Position numbers and translations under genes: made by a program | In this document: piece by piece, positions 1 to 7,887 of the stretch | Numbering within the stretch: the first letter of the stretch is position 1 | How the letters are laid out: each line of letters starts with the position of its first letter | Notes under the pieces: generated by a model | What the model was told of the DNA's origin: nothing | Databases searched by the model: none | What the model saw: only the letters and a program-made list of their open reading frames with translations | Source: Hyphomicrobiales bacterium | GTDB lineage: Bacteria; Pseudomonadota; Alphaproteobacteria; Rhizobiales; Beijerinckiaceae | Assembly: GCA_026400555.1 (NCBI GenBank) | Contig: JAPLOW010000089.1 | Span: forward strand, 1-32,887 | Reading direction: 5' to 3' | Length of the DNA: 32,887 nt

Positions 1-94
1 GGCTCCGAATCAGACCCCACACCGAATCACGATTGCAACAACCCGAAAACCGCCGTTAACCCGAGTTCGGTGCCCTGATCAGCGCCCGTAGACG

Positions 95-123
95 TTGACA
101 ATGCTGCCGGTTGTGCAATTTGT
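95..123 (+). promoter_or_regulatory. possible promoter of infC
   Basis: A perfect -35 type hexamer TTGACA lies at 95-100. A weak A/T-rich -10 like hexamer (ATTTGT, 118-123) follows 17 bases later, and the infC start is about 44 bases further on. The -10 match is poor, so this is only a candidate. No other gene is visible in bases 1-166. Confidence 0.3.
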
Positions 124-166
124 GCATCCCGTGTGCTTCGTGCACGATTTCGCAGGAGAGACTCCC

Positions 167-706
167 ATTCGCAGACCATTCCGAGCCCTTCCCGTTCCCC
201 AGAAAGACGGCCCTCGCACCAACCGCGACATCCGCATCCGGGAAGTCCAGCTGATTGACCAGAACGGGGAAAACAAGGGTGTCGTGCTGACTATCGATGC
301 CCTGAAAATGGCCGAGGACGCCGGGCTCGATCTGGTTGAAATCGCACCCAATTCCGTCCCTCCTGTCTGCAAGATCCTGGATTATGGCCGCTTCCGCTTT
401 GCGGAGCAGAAGAAGGCTGCCGAGGCGCGCAAGAACCAGAAGGTCATCGAGATCAAGGAAATCAAGCTGCGGCCCGGCATCGACAAGCATGACTATGAGG
501 TCAAGATGCGGTCGCTGAAGGGGTTCATCGAGGAAGGTGACAAGGTCAAGATCACCTTGCGCTTCCGCGGCCGCGAGATGGCACACCAGCACCTGGGGAT
601 GGAGGTCCTCAACCGGGTCAAGGCCGAGACGGCTGCTTTCGTGAAGGTGGAGTCCGAACCCAGCCTCGACGGCCGCCAGGTCGTTATGGTGCTGGCGCCC
701 AAGTGA
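167..706 (+). CDS. infC: translation initiation factor IF-3
   Basis: IF-3 binds the 30S subunit, keeps it apart from the 50S and proofreads start-codon/initiator tRNA pairing. The product is 179 residues, normal for the family. The N-terminal domain contains TNRDIR and the motif [12 protein letters not shown]. The C-terminal domain contains [18 protein letters not shown] and ends [11 protein letters not shown] place the start at ATT (167-169), not at an upstream ATG at 95. Translation from ATT gives the usual alphaproteobacterial N-terminus M-R-R-P-F-R, and AGGAGA (154-159) sits 7 bases before it. AUU starts are the known basis of infC autoregulation, because IF-3 itself rejects non-AUG starts. 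The gene appears to be transcribed alone: a terminator follows and rpmI/rplT are not adjacent. Confidence 0.95.
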   Translation: MRRPFRALPVPQKDGPRTNRDIRIREVQLIDQNGENKGVVLTIDALKMAEDAGLDLVEIAPNSVPPVCKILDYGRFRFAEQKKAAEARKNQKVIEIKEIKLRPGIDKHDYEVKMRSLKGFIEEGDKVKITLRFRGREMAHQHLGMEVLNRVKAETAAFVKVESEPSLDGRQVVMVLAPK

Positions 707-730
707 CCGCCTATGCCCTCGCATTTGAGC

Positions 731-764
731 AAGCCTGGCCCCACCGGTCAGGCTTTCTTGTTTT
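731..764 (+). terminator. rho-independent terminator of infC
   Basis: A 7-bp perfect stem AAGCCTG (731-737) / CAGGCTT (749-755) with an 11-base loop is followed by the T-rich tract TCTTGTTTT. It begins 25 bases after the infC stop and isolates infC from the next gene. Confidence 0.85.
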
Positions 765-838
765 GGGGCTGGCGCATTGGCCGCTCTGGCGCGACAATTG
801 CTGCCACGAACAGCCACGCCTTACAGAGCAGGTTCCGG

Positions 839-1693
839 ATGAATTACGACGCCAAACCGATGCAGCCCGTTGATCCCGGCATTGATGTGAGCCAGAATCA
901 TTACTGGACCTATCACAACCTGCCGACGCTGCTTGCCTGCAAGAAGCCGGTCACCGCCTCCAAGGACGAGGACCTGTTCATCGCGGTGCACCAGGTCTGC
1001 GAAATATCGTTCCACCAGATGATCATCGATCTGGACCGCACGCTCTCGGCCATGCGGACGGGCATCGATGTGACAACGGGGACCATCGGCGATCTTGCCG
1101 AGGCCTGCTACTTCCTCAAGCGGGTGTTGCAGTTCTGGCGCACGGTCAACGCCACCATGCCGATCCTGTCGGACATGCGCGGCTTCGCGGAATTCCGCAC
1201 CGCGCTCGGTCCGACCTCGGGCTTCCAGTCCTGGCAGTTCCGCCGGATCGAGATCATGAGCGGAATCCGCAAGCAGTACTGGACCGGCGGCACCGCGGAC
1301 GCCGCGGGCAACATCCACGAGGCCGAAAAGCAGTTCGAGCGCTACTACGGCCCTGACGTGGCCACCTGGTTCCACAGCTACACCAATCACAGCCTGCTGG
1401 CCTATGTAGAGAAGCTGACGGCCATCGCGGACGGACACTCCGGTGATCCACGCGGCTGGCTCGACGCCCATGCGCAGGCTGGGCCGCTGACGCGCCTGAT
1501 CGCGTCCTATGACCGGGCGCAATTGGCCTTCCACCGGGCGCATCTGCAGCTCGCCGTCGTCCAACTCACCCGGGTCGGCGTCGAGGTCGGCACGGGGGGA
1601 ACGTCCTACAAAGACTATCTCGCGAAGTACGAGGCCGAGTTGGCGCCCCTGTTCCCGAAGCTGCACCCCGAGGGCGTAGCGGAGGCTGCATAG
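839..1693 (+). CDS. tryptophan 2,3-dioxygenase family protein
   Basis: Heme enzymes of this family open the indole ring of tryptophan to N-formylkynurenine, the first step of the kynurenine route. The predicted product is 284 residues, near the 280-300 of bacterial TDO. Family features visible are LFIAVHQ near the N-terminus (the Phe and distal His of the active site), GFQSWQFRRIE (Arg that holds the substrate carboxylate), HRAHLQLA with the likely proximal heme His, and GTGGTSYKDYL near the C-terminus, matching the GTGGSS loop. I chose ATG 839 (MNYDAKPMQP) over an in-frame ATG at 713, which lies in front of the infC terminator. The sequence is divergent from textbook KynA, and no kynB or kynU is nearby, so substrate specificity is inferred. 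Heme oxygenation of an indole-like substrate is fairly safe; tryptophan itself is likely but not proven. Confidence 0.8.
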   Translation: MNYDAKPMQPVDPGIDVSQNHYWTYHNLPTLLACKKPVTASKDEDLFIAVHQVCEISFHQMIIDLDRTLSAMRTGIDVTTGTIGDLAEACYFLKRVLQFWRTVNATMPILSDMRGFAEFRTALGPTSGFQSWQFRRIEIMSGIRKQYWTGGTADAAGNIHEAEKQFERYYGPDVATWFHSYTNHSLLAYVEKLTAIADGHSGDPRGWLDAHAQAGPLTRLIASYDRAQLAFHRAHLQLAVVQLTRVGVEVGTGGTSYKDYLAKYEAELAPLFPKLHPEGVAEAA

Positions 1694-1814
1694 GATTCCG
1701 GCCGGGCGCTCGACCCCATGTGACCGTTCCGATTGGCCGAACATGCAATGAACAGTTCACAATCCCTGCATTCCACGGTCTAACAGGGGCATGTAACGCT
1801 CCGGAACGAATCTC

Positions 1815-3890
1815 ATGACACTGTTGATTGCACTGTCCGCCATCGCCTCCGCGCTTGGCCTTGCCGGGGGGATGGGGGCCGGCTGGTTCTCCGGCATCCC
1901 GCTCTATGTCGGCATCGCCGGCCTGCTGATGACGGCGGCGCTGGTAATGAGCCGCAGCATCGGTCCGTTCCTGCGCTTCTTCATCGTCTTTTACGCCATG
2001 GGCTATGTTGGCCTGATCGCGATGATCGCGGCGGGGCCGATCCTGCCCGCATCGCTGGCCGGCTACACGCCGCCGCCACTGACGGCCTTCACCTCGGCGG
2101 CCTTCGCGCTGCTCGCATTCGGCATGAGCCGGGTTCCGGTGATGAGGCAGATCGTCGGCATCACCGACAAGTATTTCTCGACAAACGAGCGCGCCAGCTA
2201 TGATCTGGGTTTCGGCAAGCCCTTCACCTTCTCGGTGAAGTGGATGGCGATGGGCCTTCTGGCCATCATCATCCTGATCAACCTCGGTCAGGTCTGGATT
2301 TCTGTCAGCCTGTCCTTCTTCAACCGCAACTGGTTCGACGCCATCCAGGCCAAGAACGGCGTCGAGTTCTGGCGGCTTCTGTTCCAGGTCTGGGTGCCGC
2401 TGGTCGCGATCCTTATCGCCTCGAACTTCATCGAGTTCCTGATCGTCTCGGCCTTCAAGATCCGGTGGCGCTCGTGGCTGACCGAGAAGTTGTTCGGCCG
2501 CTGGCTCGAGGACGGCACCCATTATCGACTGCAATTCGGCGATGCCCGTGTCGACAACCCCGACCAGCGCATATCGGAGGACATCCGCAAATACATCGAG
2601 ACGACCTATTCGCTGACGATCTCGATGATCCAGCAGATTTCGTCGCTGGTGTCGTTTTCGGTAATCCTGTGGGGGCTGTCCTCCAATCTGACCCTGCCCG
2701 GCCTCGACACCAAGATTCCGGGCCTGCTGTTCTGGATCGCGCTGGCCTACGCCACCATCGGCACGCTGGTTGCGCATCTGATCGGAAAGAAGCTGATCCG
2801 GCTGAACTTCCAGCAGGAGGTCTATGAGGCGGACTTCCGTTTTGGCCTTGCCCGCCTGCGCGAGTATGGCGAGCCTGTCGCGCTGCTCGGCGGCGAGAAG
2901 GCCGAGAACAAGCGTCTCAGCCAGCAGTTCGGTGAGGTCATCCGCAACTTCTTCGACATCGTCCGCGTGCAGAAATGGCTCTCCGCCTTCATCCAGCTCT
3001 ACGGCTCGTCGAACTCGATCGTGCCGATCGTGATCACTGCGCCGTTCTTCTTTGCCGGCCAGATCACGCTCGGCGTCCTGACCCAGACCAGCCAGGCCTT
3101 CGCCCGCGTCGACGCGGCGCTGTCGTTCTTCATCGACCGCTATTCTCTGCTGGCTGATTTCAAGGCGGTGGTGGATCGCCTCTCCAGCTTCGACACCTCG
3201 CTGGCCAAGGCCGAAGCCATCAAAGCCGACAGCAAGATCAGCCTGACCCACGCCACCGGCGCGCATTTGCACCTGTCGGAGCTGACCCTGATGCTGCCGG
3301 ATCGGCAGCCTATCGTGAAAGTCGACAACCTCAGCCTCCAGGCCGGCGAACGCACCTTGCTGATCGGCCCGTCGGGCTCGGGTAAATCGACCATGTTCCG
3401 CGCCATCGCCGGCATCTGGCCCTTCGGCGAAGGGCAGATCGCGGCGCCCGATGGCAAATCGGTGCTGCTGCTGCCGCAGCGGCCCTATCTGCCGCTCGGC
3501 ACGCTGCGCGCCGCCGTCAGCTATCCGGGCGTCTCCGGCGCCTATAGCGATGAGGCCATCAAGGCGGCCCTGATCGCGGCGAAACTGCCGCAGCTGGCGG
3601 AGCGGCTGAACGAGGAAGCCTACTGGGTGCAGGTCCTGTCGCTCGGCGAACAGCAGCGCGTCGCCATCGCGCGGGTGCTGCTGGCCAAACCGGACTGGCT
3701 CTTCCTCGACGAAGCGACCTCGGCGATGGACGAGCCGATGGAACTGGCGATCTACGACGTCCTGCGCCGGGAACTGCCGGGGACAACCGTTGTCTCCATC
3801 GGGCACCGCTCGACGCTGAAGGCGATGCATGACCGCATCATCGAGATGAAACCTGTCGGAGCCTCGGACCGCCTGTTCAGCCCGGCCTGA
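1815..3890 (+). CDS. BclA/BacA-like ABC transporter, fused permease and ATPase
   Basis: A 691-residue half-transporter with the membrane domain fused to the ATPase, of the SbmA/BacA-like ABC group (BclA of Bradyrhizobium, Rv1819c, YddA). It has several hydrophobic segments in the first about 110 residues, then the SbmA/BacA-type core (about 130-440), including FFNRNWFDAIQ and the segment DNPDQRISEDIRKYIE, both hallmarks of the family. The ATPase domain follows: Walker A GPSGSGKS at about 518-525, signature LSLGEQQ at about 608-614, Walker B LFLDEATSAMD around 628-638, and H-loop SIGHRS. Members import peptides such as bleomycin and NCR or other antimicrobial peptides, or corrinoids; the true substrate here is unknown. 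It stands alone between a plus-strand TDO gene and a convergent small gene. The -start ATG has only a weak ribosome site. Confidence 0.88.
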   Translation: MTLLIALSAIASALGLAGGMGAGWFSGIPLYVGIAGLLMTAALVMSRSIGPFLRFFIVFYAMGYVGLIAMIAAGPILPASLAGYTPPPLTAFTSAAFALLAFGMSRVPVMRQIVGITDKYFSTNERASYDLGFGKPFTFSVKWMAMGLLAIIILINLGQVWISVSLSFFNRNWFDAIQAKNGVEFWRLLFQVWVPLVAILIASNFIEFLIVSAFKIRWRSWLTEKLFGRWLEDGTHYRLQFGDARVDNPDQRISEDIRKYIETTYSLTISMIQQISSLVSFSVILWGLSSNLTLPGLDTKIPGLLFWIALAYATIGTLVAHLIGKKLIRLNFQQEVYEADFRFGLARLREYGEPVALLGGEKAENKRLSQQFGEVIRNFFDIVRVQKWLSAFIQLYGSSNSIVPIVITAPFFFAGQITLGVLTQTSQAFARVDAALSFFIDRYSLLADFKAVVDRLSSFDTSLAKAEAIKADSKISLTHATGAHLHLSELTLMLPDRQPIVKVDNLSLQAGERTLLIGPSGSGKSTMFRAIAGIWPFGEGQIAAPDGKSVLLLPQRPYLPLGTLRAAVSYPGVSGAYSDEAIKAALIAAKLPQLAERLNEEAYWVQVLSLGEQQRVAIARVLLAKPDWLFLDEATSAMDEPMELAIYDVLRRELPGTTVVSIGHRSTLKAMHDRIIEMKPVGASDRLFSPA

Positions 3891-3896
3891 GCGAGC

Positions 3897-4373
3897 TCAG
3901 AGGGCGCGCTCGAAGCGGATCTCACCGGCGACGCCGGTGATCACGAGGCGTCCTTCGACGAGGTCCCATTTGCGGGCGCCGCGCAGCGCCACAAGGAAGG
4001 CGCGCTCGCTGTTCATCTGTCCGCCGTCGCAAGCCCGCTTGGTGACTGCCACGGGTCCGACCGCGAGACCCTGCTGGTTCAGCGGGTAAGCCGTCGCCGA
4101 ATAGGTGTTGCAACCACCGAACCCCTTAGCGCGCAACTGGTCATCAACCAGCAACGACGGGCGTTCGCCCGAAACCGGCTTGCCGCCAACGCTGACGGCT
4201 GTCCAGGCTGCGCCGAGCGGAAACTGCTTCTCGGGCCGCGGCTGCGGAATGATGCTTTCCTCTTGCGTCGGCGCGCGCACCGGCGCGCGCCCGGCCCCTT
4301 GCGCAAACGCGAGCGCGGGCAGGCCAATGCCGATTGCGGCGGCAGCAAAAACAAAAACACGACTCTTGAGCAT
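3897..4373 (-). CDS. META-domain (HslJ-like) exported protein
   Basis: A small 158-residue protein with an N-terminal signal peptide (MLKSRVFVFAAAAIGIGLPA, cleavage likely after AFA near residue 24), a Pro-rich linker, then a META/HslJ domain. Typical landmarks are LGAAWTAVSVGG, the GGCNTYSATAY motif and VTKRACDG with its conserved cysteine. META domains occur in periplasmic or lipoproteins linked to heat or novobiocin tolerance (HslJ) and have no known enzymatic activity. An earlier in-frame ATG at 4406 would add 11 residues. I prefer 4373 because it gives a normal signal peptide. The stop is only 6 bases from the stop of the convergent transporter gene. Confidence 0.72.
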   Translation of the reverse strand: MLKSRVFVFAAAAIGIGLPALAFAQGAGRAPVRAPTQEESIIPQPRPEKQFPLGAAWTAVSVGGKPVSGERPSLLVDDQLRAKGFGGCNTYSATAYPLNQQGLAVGPVAVTKRACDGGQMNSERAFLVALRGARKWDLVEGRLVITGVAGEIRFERAL

Positions 4374-4587
4374 CGACAAACCCGCCAAAAAAACGAAGCG
4401 GACCATAGATCATGTCCGGCGAAAGGGGAATCCGGTTTTTGCCCGCTGAAAGCAGGGCCCGGCAGATCGCCCCGACCTCAGCCGGTCGCGTTTACTGCGT
4501 CGCAACCACGCCGCCCGAAACCGGCACAGCGTTAGACCGTCCGAAACCTTCATGGCGTCAGATGAGGGTCGTTCAGCCGGGAGTTCG

Positions 4588-6654
4588 ATGGTTTTGGAGC
4601 AGCTCACCATCCTTCTGACAGTCCTTTGCGGGGTGTTGGCGGTCGCCGCCGGCATCGCGACCATGGCTGCCTGGGGGCTGACCAAGGATCACCGGCGACT
4701 TGAGCAGCAAGCCGAGGAGCTGGGCGCGGCCAAGGAAGCGCTGAACGACCAGCTATTCGTCGTGGCCGAAAGCGAGGAGCGGCACCGCAGCCTGATCGAG
4801 GCGCAGGGCGACCTCATCGTGCGGCGTCATCTGGGCGGAGCAGTCATCTTCGCCAATGCCGCCTACCGCGACCTGCTTGGCCCGGACGGCGATGCCGCAC
4901 CGCTGACGGCGAACCTGGTTGAAGTCCGCGCCGATGGCGCCCGCCTCGTCGATGAGCGCTTTGCCACCACACAGGGCGAGCGCTGGATTTCCTGGGCCGA
5001 GAGCCACGTCCCGCTGCCGGACGGTTCGACCGTGATCCAGCGGGTCGGGCGCGATGTGACCGCCCGCGTTGCGTCCGAACAACAGCTCGACGAAGCCCTC
5101 GCCCATGCCAAAAGCGCCAACGAGGCCAAGTCCCGGTTTCTCGCCACGGTCAGCCACGAGTTCCGTACCCCGCTCAATGGCATCATCGGCATGGCCGACC
5201 TGCTGAGCGACACGCGCCTTGATCAGGAACAGACGACTTACGTGCGCGCGCTCAGGACGTCAGGCCAGGCCCTGCTCTCGCTGATCGAGGAGATCCTCGA
5301 TTTCGCCAAGGTCGAGGCGGGCCGCACGACGCTGACCGAGGAGCCTTTCGACCTTGTCGCCCTGGCGGAGGGCGTGGTGGAACTGCTCGCTCCCAAGGCC
5401 CATGACAAGGGCCTGTCGCTGGCCAGTTTTGCGGACCCCGGCTTTCCCCATCTTGTCATGGGCGATCCGGACCGCGTGCGCCAGATCCTGATCAACCTTG
5501 TCGGCAACGCCGTCAAATTCACAGAGGCCGGCGGCGTCGGGCTTCGGCTGCACTGGCACGATGGCGTCGTGCACCTGCGCATCGAGGATACGGGGCCCGG
5601 CATCGCGGCCGATCGCATCGGCGCCATCTTCGAGGATTTCGAGCAGGCTGATGAGACGACAGCCAGGACGCATGGCGGTTCGGGCCTGGGACTCGCGATC
5701 GTCAAGCGCCTGCTCGACCTGATGAGGGGCGACATCGCCGTCTCCAGCACGCCCGGCGAAGGCTCATGCTTCACCGTGACCTTGCCGCTGAGTTCGGTCG
5801 AACCAGCCTCGCCCTTTGTGCCGGAGGCCAGCGGCTTCAATGTTGTGATCGTCGGCGCCGGCCCCTTCGACCGCAGCTACCATGCCGAATTGACAAGGCT
5901 GGCCGGCGCCGATGTGACGCTGTGCGCCAATCCCGAGGACGCGCAGGCCTTGTTGCTGGACCGGCCGATCGACGTGCTGCTGGTTGATCTCGCGGTGGGT
6001 CCCGAACGGGCGAGGGAGCTCGCGATCCTGGCGCGGGCCGCACGGGTCGGTCGCCGTGTCATCATCCTGTCGCCGTTCGAACGCCGCAGCTTCGGTGCGC
6101 CAGCGGCGGCGGGCTTCGATGCCTTCCTCGTGAAGCCCGTGCGCGGGCGCTCGCTGCTGGCGCAACTGAGGGAGCAGGCGCCCCGCATCGACGCGGCGCC
6201 GCAGATTCCATCCCCTGACGGCGATGGGGAGCCGCCGCTGCGCCCGCGCGTCCTGCTAGCCGAAGATAATGAGATCAACGCCCTGCTCGCGCGACGCACG
6301 CTCGAGAAGCTGGGCGCCGAGCCCGTCTGGGTGCGCAATGGCAAGGAAGCCTTCGACGTGATGGCCTCGGTGCTGGCGGGCGAAGCCGAGCCCTTCGCCC
6401 TCGGCGTCTTCGATGTACGGATGCCGATCATGGACGGGTTGACCGCTGCCCGGCTGATTCGTGACGAGGAGGCAGCGATGGGCGTCATGCACCGCATGCC
6501 CCTGATCGCGGTAACGGCCAATGTTGCTGCCGAAGACCGGCAGGCCGCCATGGCCGCTGGCTTCGATGACTGCCTGCCCAAGCCGCTGGTGCGTGACCAG
6601 CTCAAGCTCTGGCTCAAGCTGGCGCTTGATCCGGCGCAGTCCCACGCCGCCTGA
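4588..6654 (+). CDS. membrane hybrid sensor histidine kinase
   Basis: A 688-residue hybrid kinase starting MVLEQLTILL, with GGGAG-like ribosome site upstream; an in-frame ATG at 4552 is less likely. Order of parts: one N-terminal membrane helix (about 5-30), a short coiled coil (KDHRRLEQQAEELGAAKEAL), a PAS domain (about 65-170), HisKA with FLATVSHEFRTPLNG where His190 is the phospho-acceptor, and HATPase_c with the N box ILINLVGNAVKF (Asn307), DTGPGI and GGSGLGLAI. A degenerate receiver-like region (about 415-525) follows, then a true receiver VLLAEDNEIN...FDVRMPIMDG with phospho-acceptor Asp609 and the conserved Lys in CLPKPL. There is no C-terminal Hpt or output domain, so a separate phosphotransfer partner is expected. 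The signal is unknown; no cognate regulator is adjacent. Confidence 0.92.
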   Translation: MVLEQLTILLTVLCGVLAVAAGIATMAAWGLTKDHRRLEQQAEELGAAKEALNDQLFVVAESEERHRSLIEAQGDLIVRRHLGGAVIFANAAYRDLLGPDGDAAPLTANLVEVRADGARLVDERFATTQGERWISWAESHVPLPDGSTVIQRVGRDVTARVASEQQLDEALAHAKSANEAKSRFLATVSHEFRTPLNGIIGMADLLSDTRLDQEQTTYVRALRTSGQALLSLIEEILDFAKVEAGRTTLTEEPFDLVALAEGVVELLAPKAHDKGLSLASFADPGFPHLVMGDPDRVRQILINLVGNAVKFTEAGGVGLRLHWHDGVVHLRIEDTGPGIAADRIGAIFEDFEQADETTARTHGGSGLGLAIVKRLLDLMRGDIAVSSTPGEGSCFTVTLPLSSVEPASPFVPEASGFNVVIVGAGPFDRSYHAELTRLAGADVTLCANPEDAQALLLDRPIDVLLVDLAVGPERARELAILARAARVGRRVIILSPFERRSFGAPAAAGFDAFLVKPVRGRSLLAQLREQAPRIDAAPQIPSPDGDGEPPLRPRVLLAEDNEINALLARRTLEKLGAEPVWVRNGKEAFDVMASVLAGEAEPFALGVFDVRMPIMDGLTAARLIRDEEAAMGVMHRMPLIAVTANVAAEDRQAAMAAGFDDCLPKPLVRDQLKLWLKLALDPAQSHAA

Positions 6655-6681
6655 CGCGCAGGTCCTGTCGGCCGCCCGAGA

Positions 6682-6710
6682 CTGTCATGTAAATGTCATC
6701 TTTATGTCAC
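6682..6710 (+). promoter_or_regulatory. Pho box (PhoB binding site), three 7-mers
   Basis: Three direct repeats on an 11-base period: CTGTCAT (6682-6688), ATGTCAT (6693-6699) and ATGTCAC (6704-6710), separated by A/T-rich 4-base spacers. This is the PhoB recognition pattern (CTGTCAT plus 4 bases, repeated). It lies 95 bases before the olsB-like start, where a PhoB-activated promoter would be expected, and reads in the same direction as the gene. Confidence 0.8.
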
Positions 6711-6736
6711 ATCGGTGTTTGTGGCGTATGTGACAT
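6704..6736. repeat. 9-bp inverted repeat overlapping the Pho box
   Basis: ATGTCACAT (6704-6712) is repeated as its exact reverse complement ATGTGACAT (6728-6736) across 15 bases. The left arm includes the third Pho 7-mer. The right arm carries a matching half site in the opposite direction. It could be an extra binding half site or a leader hairpin. Confidence 0.6.
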
Positions 6737-6804
6737 CAGGCGCTAGCGGGTGTCGGGTTGCGAATCGCCGCAACGGAACACACGCAGGATGGAACCGACC
6801 AGCC

Positions 6805-7758
6805 ATGTTCAACGGCTCGCCTTCTGACAATCCACGTTTTGACTTCGGCGCCTTGCGCGTCCCTGAGCCGGCGATGGCCTTCCTGTCGAGCCTTCCGCCG
6901 CAGATCGTGCCGTTCACGGCCCGCCAGTTCCCGAATCACGGCCTGCCGAAAGTGCTTGGCCGCTCCGGCACGCTCGAGATCCGGCTTGCGAAGAACGCGC
7001 GCGATGTGCGACGCGCCCAGCGGCTGCGCTACCAGGTGTTTTATGAGGAAATGTCAGCCTCTCCGAATGCGCGCTGCAGGTTCCTGCGCCGCGACATCGA
7101 TGCTTATGACGGCATCTGCGACCATCTGCTGGTTGTGGATACGGCGCGACTTGACATCCGCAAGGGACGCAAGCCGCGGCCCATGGTGGTCGGGACCTAC
7201 CGTCTCCTGCGGCAGGATCAAGCCGGCGGCTCGGGCTTCTACACGCAGGGCGAATTCGACATTGCGGCGCTGATCCGGCGCCACCCCGGCAAACGCTTCC
7301 TCGAACTGGGCCGCTCCTGCGTTCTCGAAGCCTACCGCACCAAGAAGACGGTGGAACTGCTCTGGCATGGCATCTGGGCCTATGTCCGCCATCACCGCAT
7401 CGATGTGATGTTCGGTTGCGCCTCGCTTGAAGGCGTCAATCCCGCCGAACTCTCCGAGCGGCTCGCCTTCCTGCATCACCACGCCCGCGCCAGCGGCGAA
7501 TGGAGCGCCCGAGCCCACCCCTTCAATCATGTCGCGATGGACCGTGTGTCCGCCAAGGCGCTCGACGCGAAGGCCGCCCTGAAGGCGCTGCCCCCGCTGA
7601 TCAAGGGTTATCTCAGGGTGGGTGCGCGCTTCGGCGAGGGCGCCGTCGTGGATCGCCAGTTCGGCACGACGGACGTGCTGGTTGTCCTGCCGGTCAGCCA
7701 GATCGACCGGCGCTATGTCGACTATTACGGCGCCGACGGCGAGCGTTACGCCGCCTGA
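6805..7758 (+). CDS. olsB: ornithine-lipid N-acyltransferase (OlsB-like, GNAT fold)
   Basis: OlsB transfers a 3-hydroxyacyl group from acyl-ACP to the alpha-amino group of ornithine, giving lyso-ornithine lipid, the precursor of phosphorus-free ornithine lipids. The 317-residue product has the OlsB/PlsC-associated acyltransferase pattern: LEIRLAKNARDVRRAQRLRY, VFYEEM, DIDAYDGICDHLLVVD, VVGTYRLLRQ, FYTQGEFDI, LELGRSCV and WAYVRHHRIDVMFGCASLEG. I chose ATG 6805 rather than 6715, because 6715 lies right behind the Pho box and adds a non-conserved extension. A partner olsA (second acylation) is not in the window. The Pho box upstream fits phosphate-starvation control, as known for ornithine-lipid synthesis in rhizobia. 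A more general hemolysin-like acyltransferase annotation is possible but less specific. Confidence 0.85.
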   Translation: MFNGSPSDNPRFDFGALRVPEPAMAFLSSLPPQIVPFTARQFPNHGLPKVLGRSGTLEIRLAKNARDVRRAQRLRYQVFYEEMSASPNARCRFLRRDIDAYDGICDHLLVVDTARLDIRKGRKPRPMVVGTYRLLRQDQAGGSGFYTQGEFDIAALIRRHPGKRFLELGRSCVLEAYRTKKTVELLWHGIWAYVRHHRIDVMFGCASLEGVNPAELSERLAFLHHHARASGEWSARAHPFNHVAMDRVSAKALDAKAALKALPPLIKGYLRVGARFGEGAVVDRQFGTTDVLVVLPVSQIDRRYVDYYGADGERYAA

Positions 7759-7887
7759 GCGTCGCCGCGCGCACCGTTGAAGCCGTTCACCGTGCGGGCC
7801 AAAAAGGGTCGCGTCCCGGCGGAGGCGCTGATAAAGAGCGCTGATGAACGTGCTTTTGACCCCAATTCCCGTCTGGACTGCCGGCGC

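Noticed and set aside
1566-3830. 754-residue minus-strand open frame
   Set aside because: It lies antisense to the ABC transporter and part of the TDO gene. Its His/Arg/Gln-rich translation is typical of the antisense of high-GC genes.
7759-7887. Possible histidine leader peptide in front of hisZ
   Set aside because: No run of His codons and no convincing terminator/antiterminator pair.
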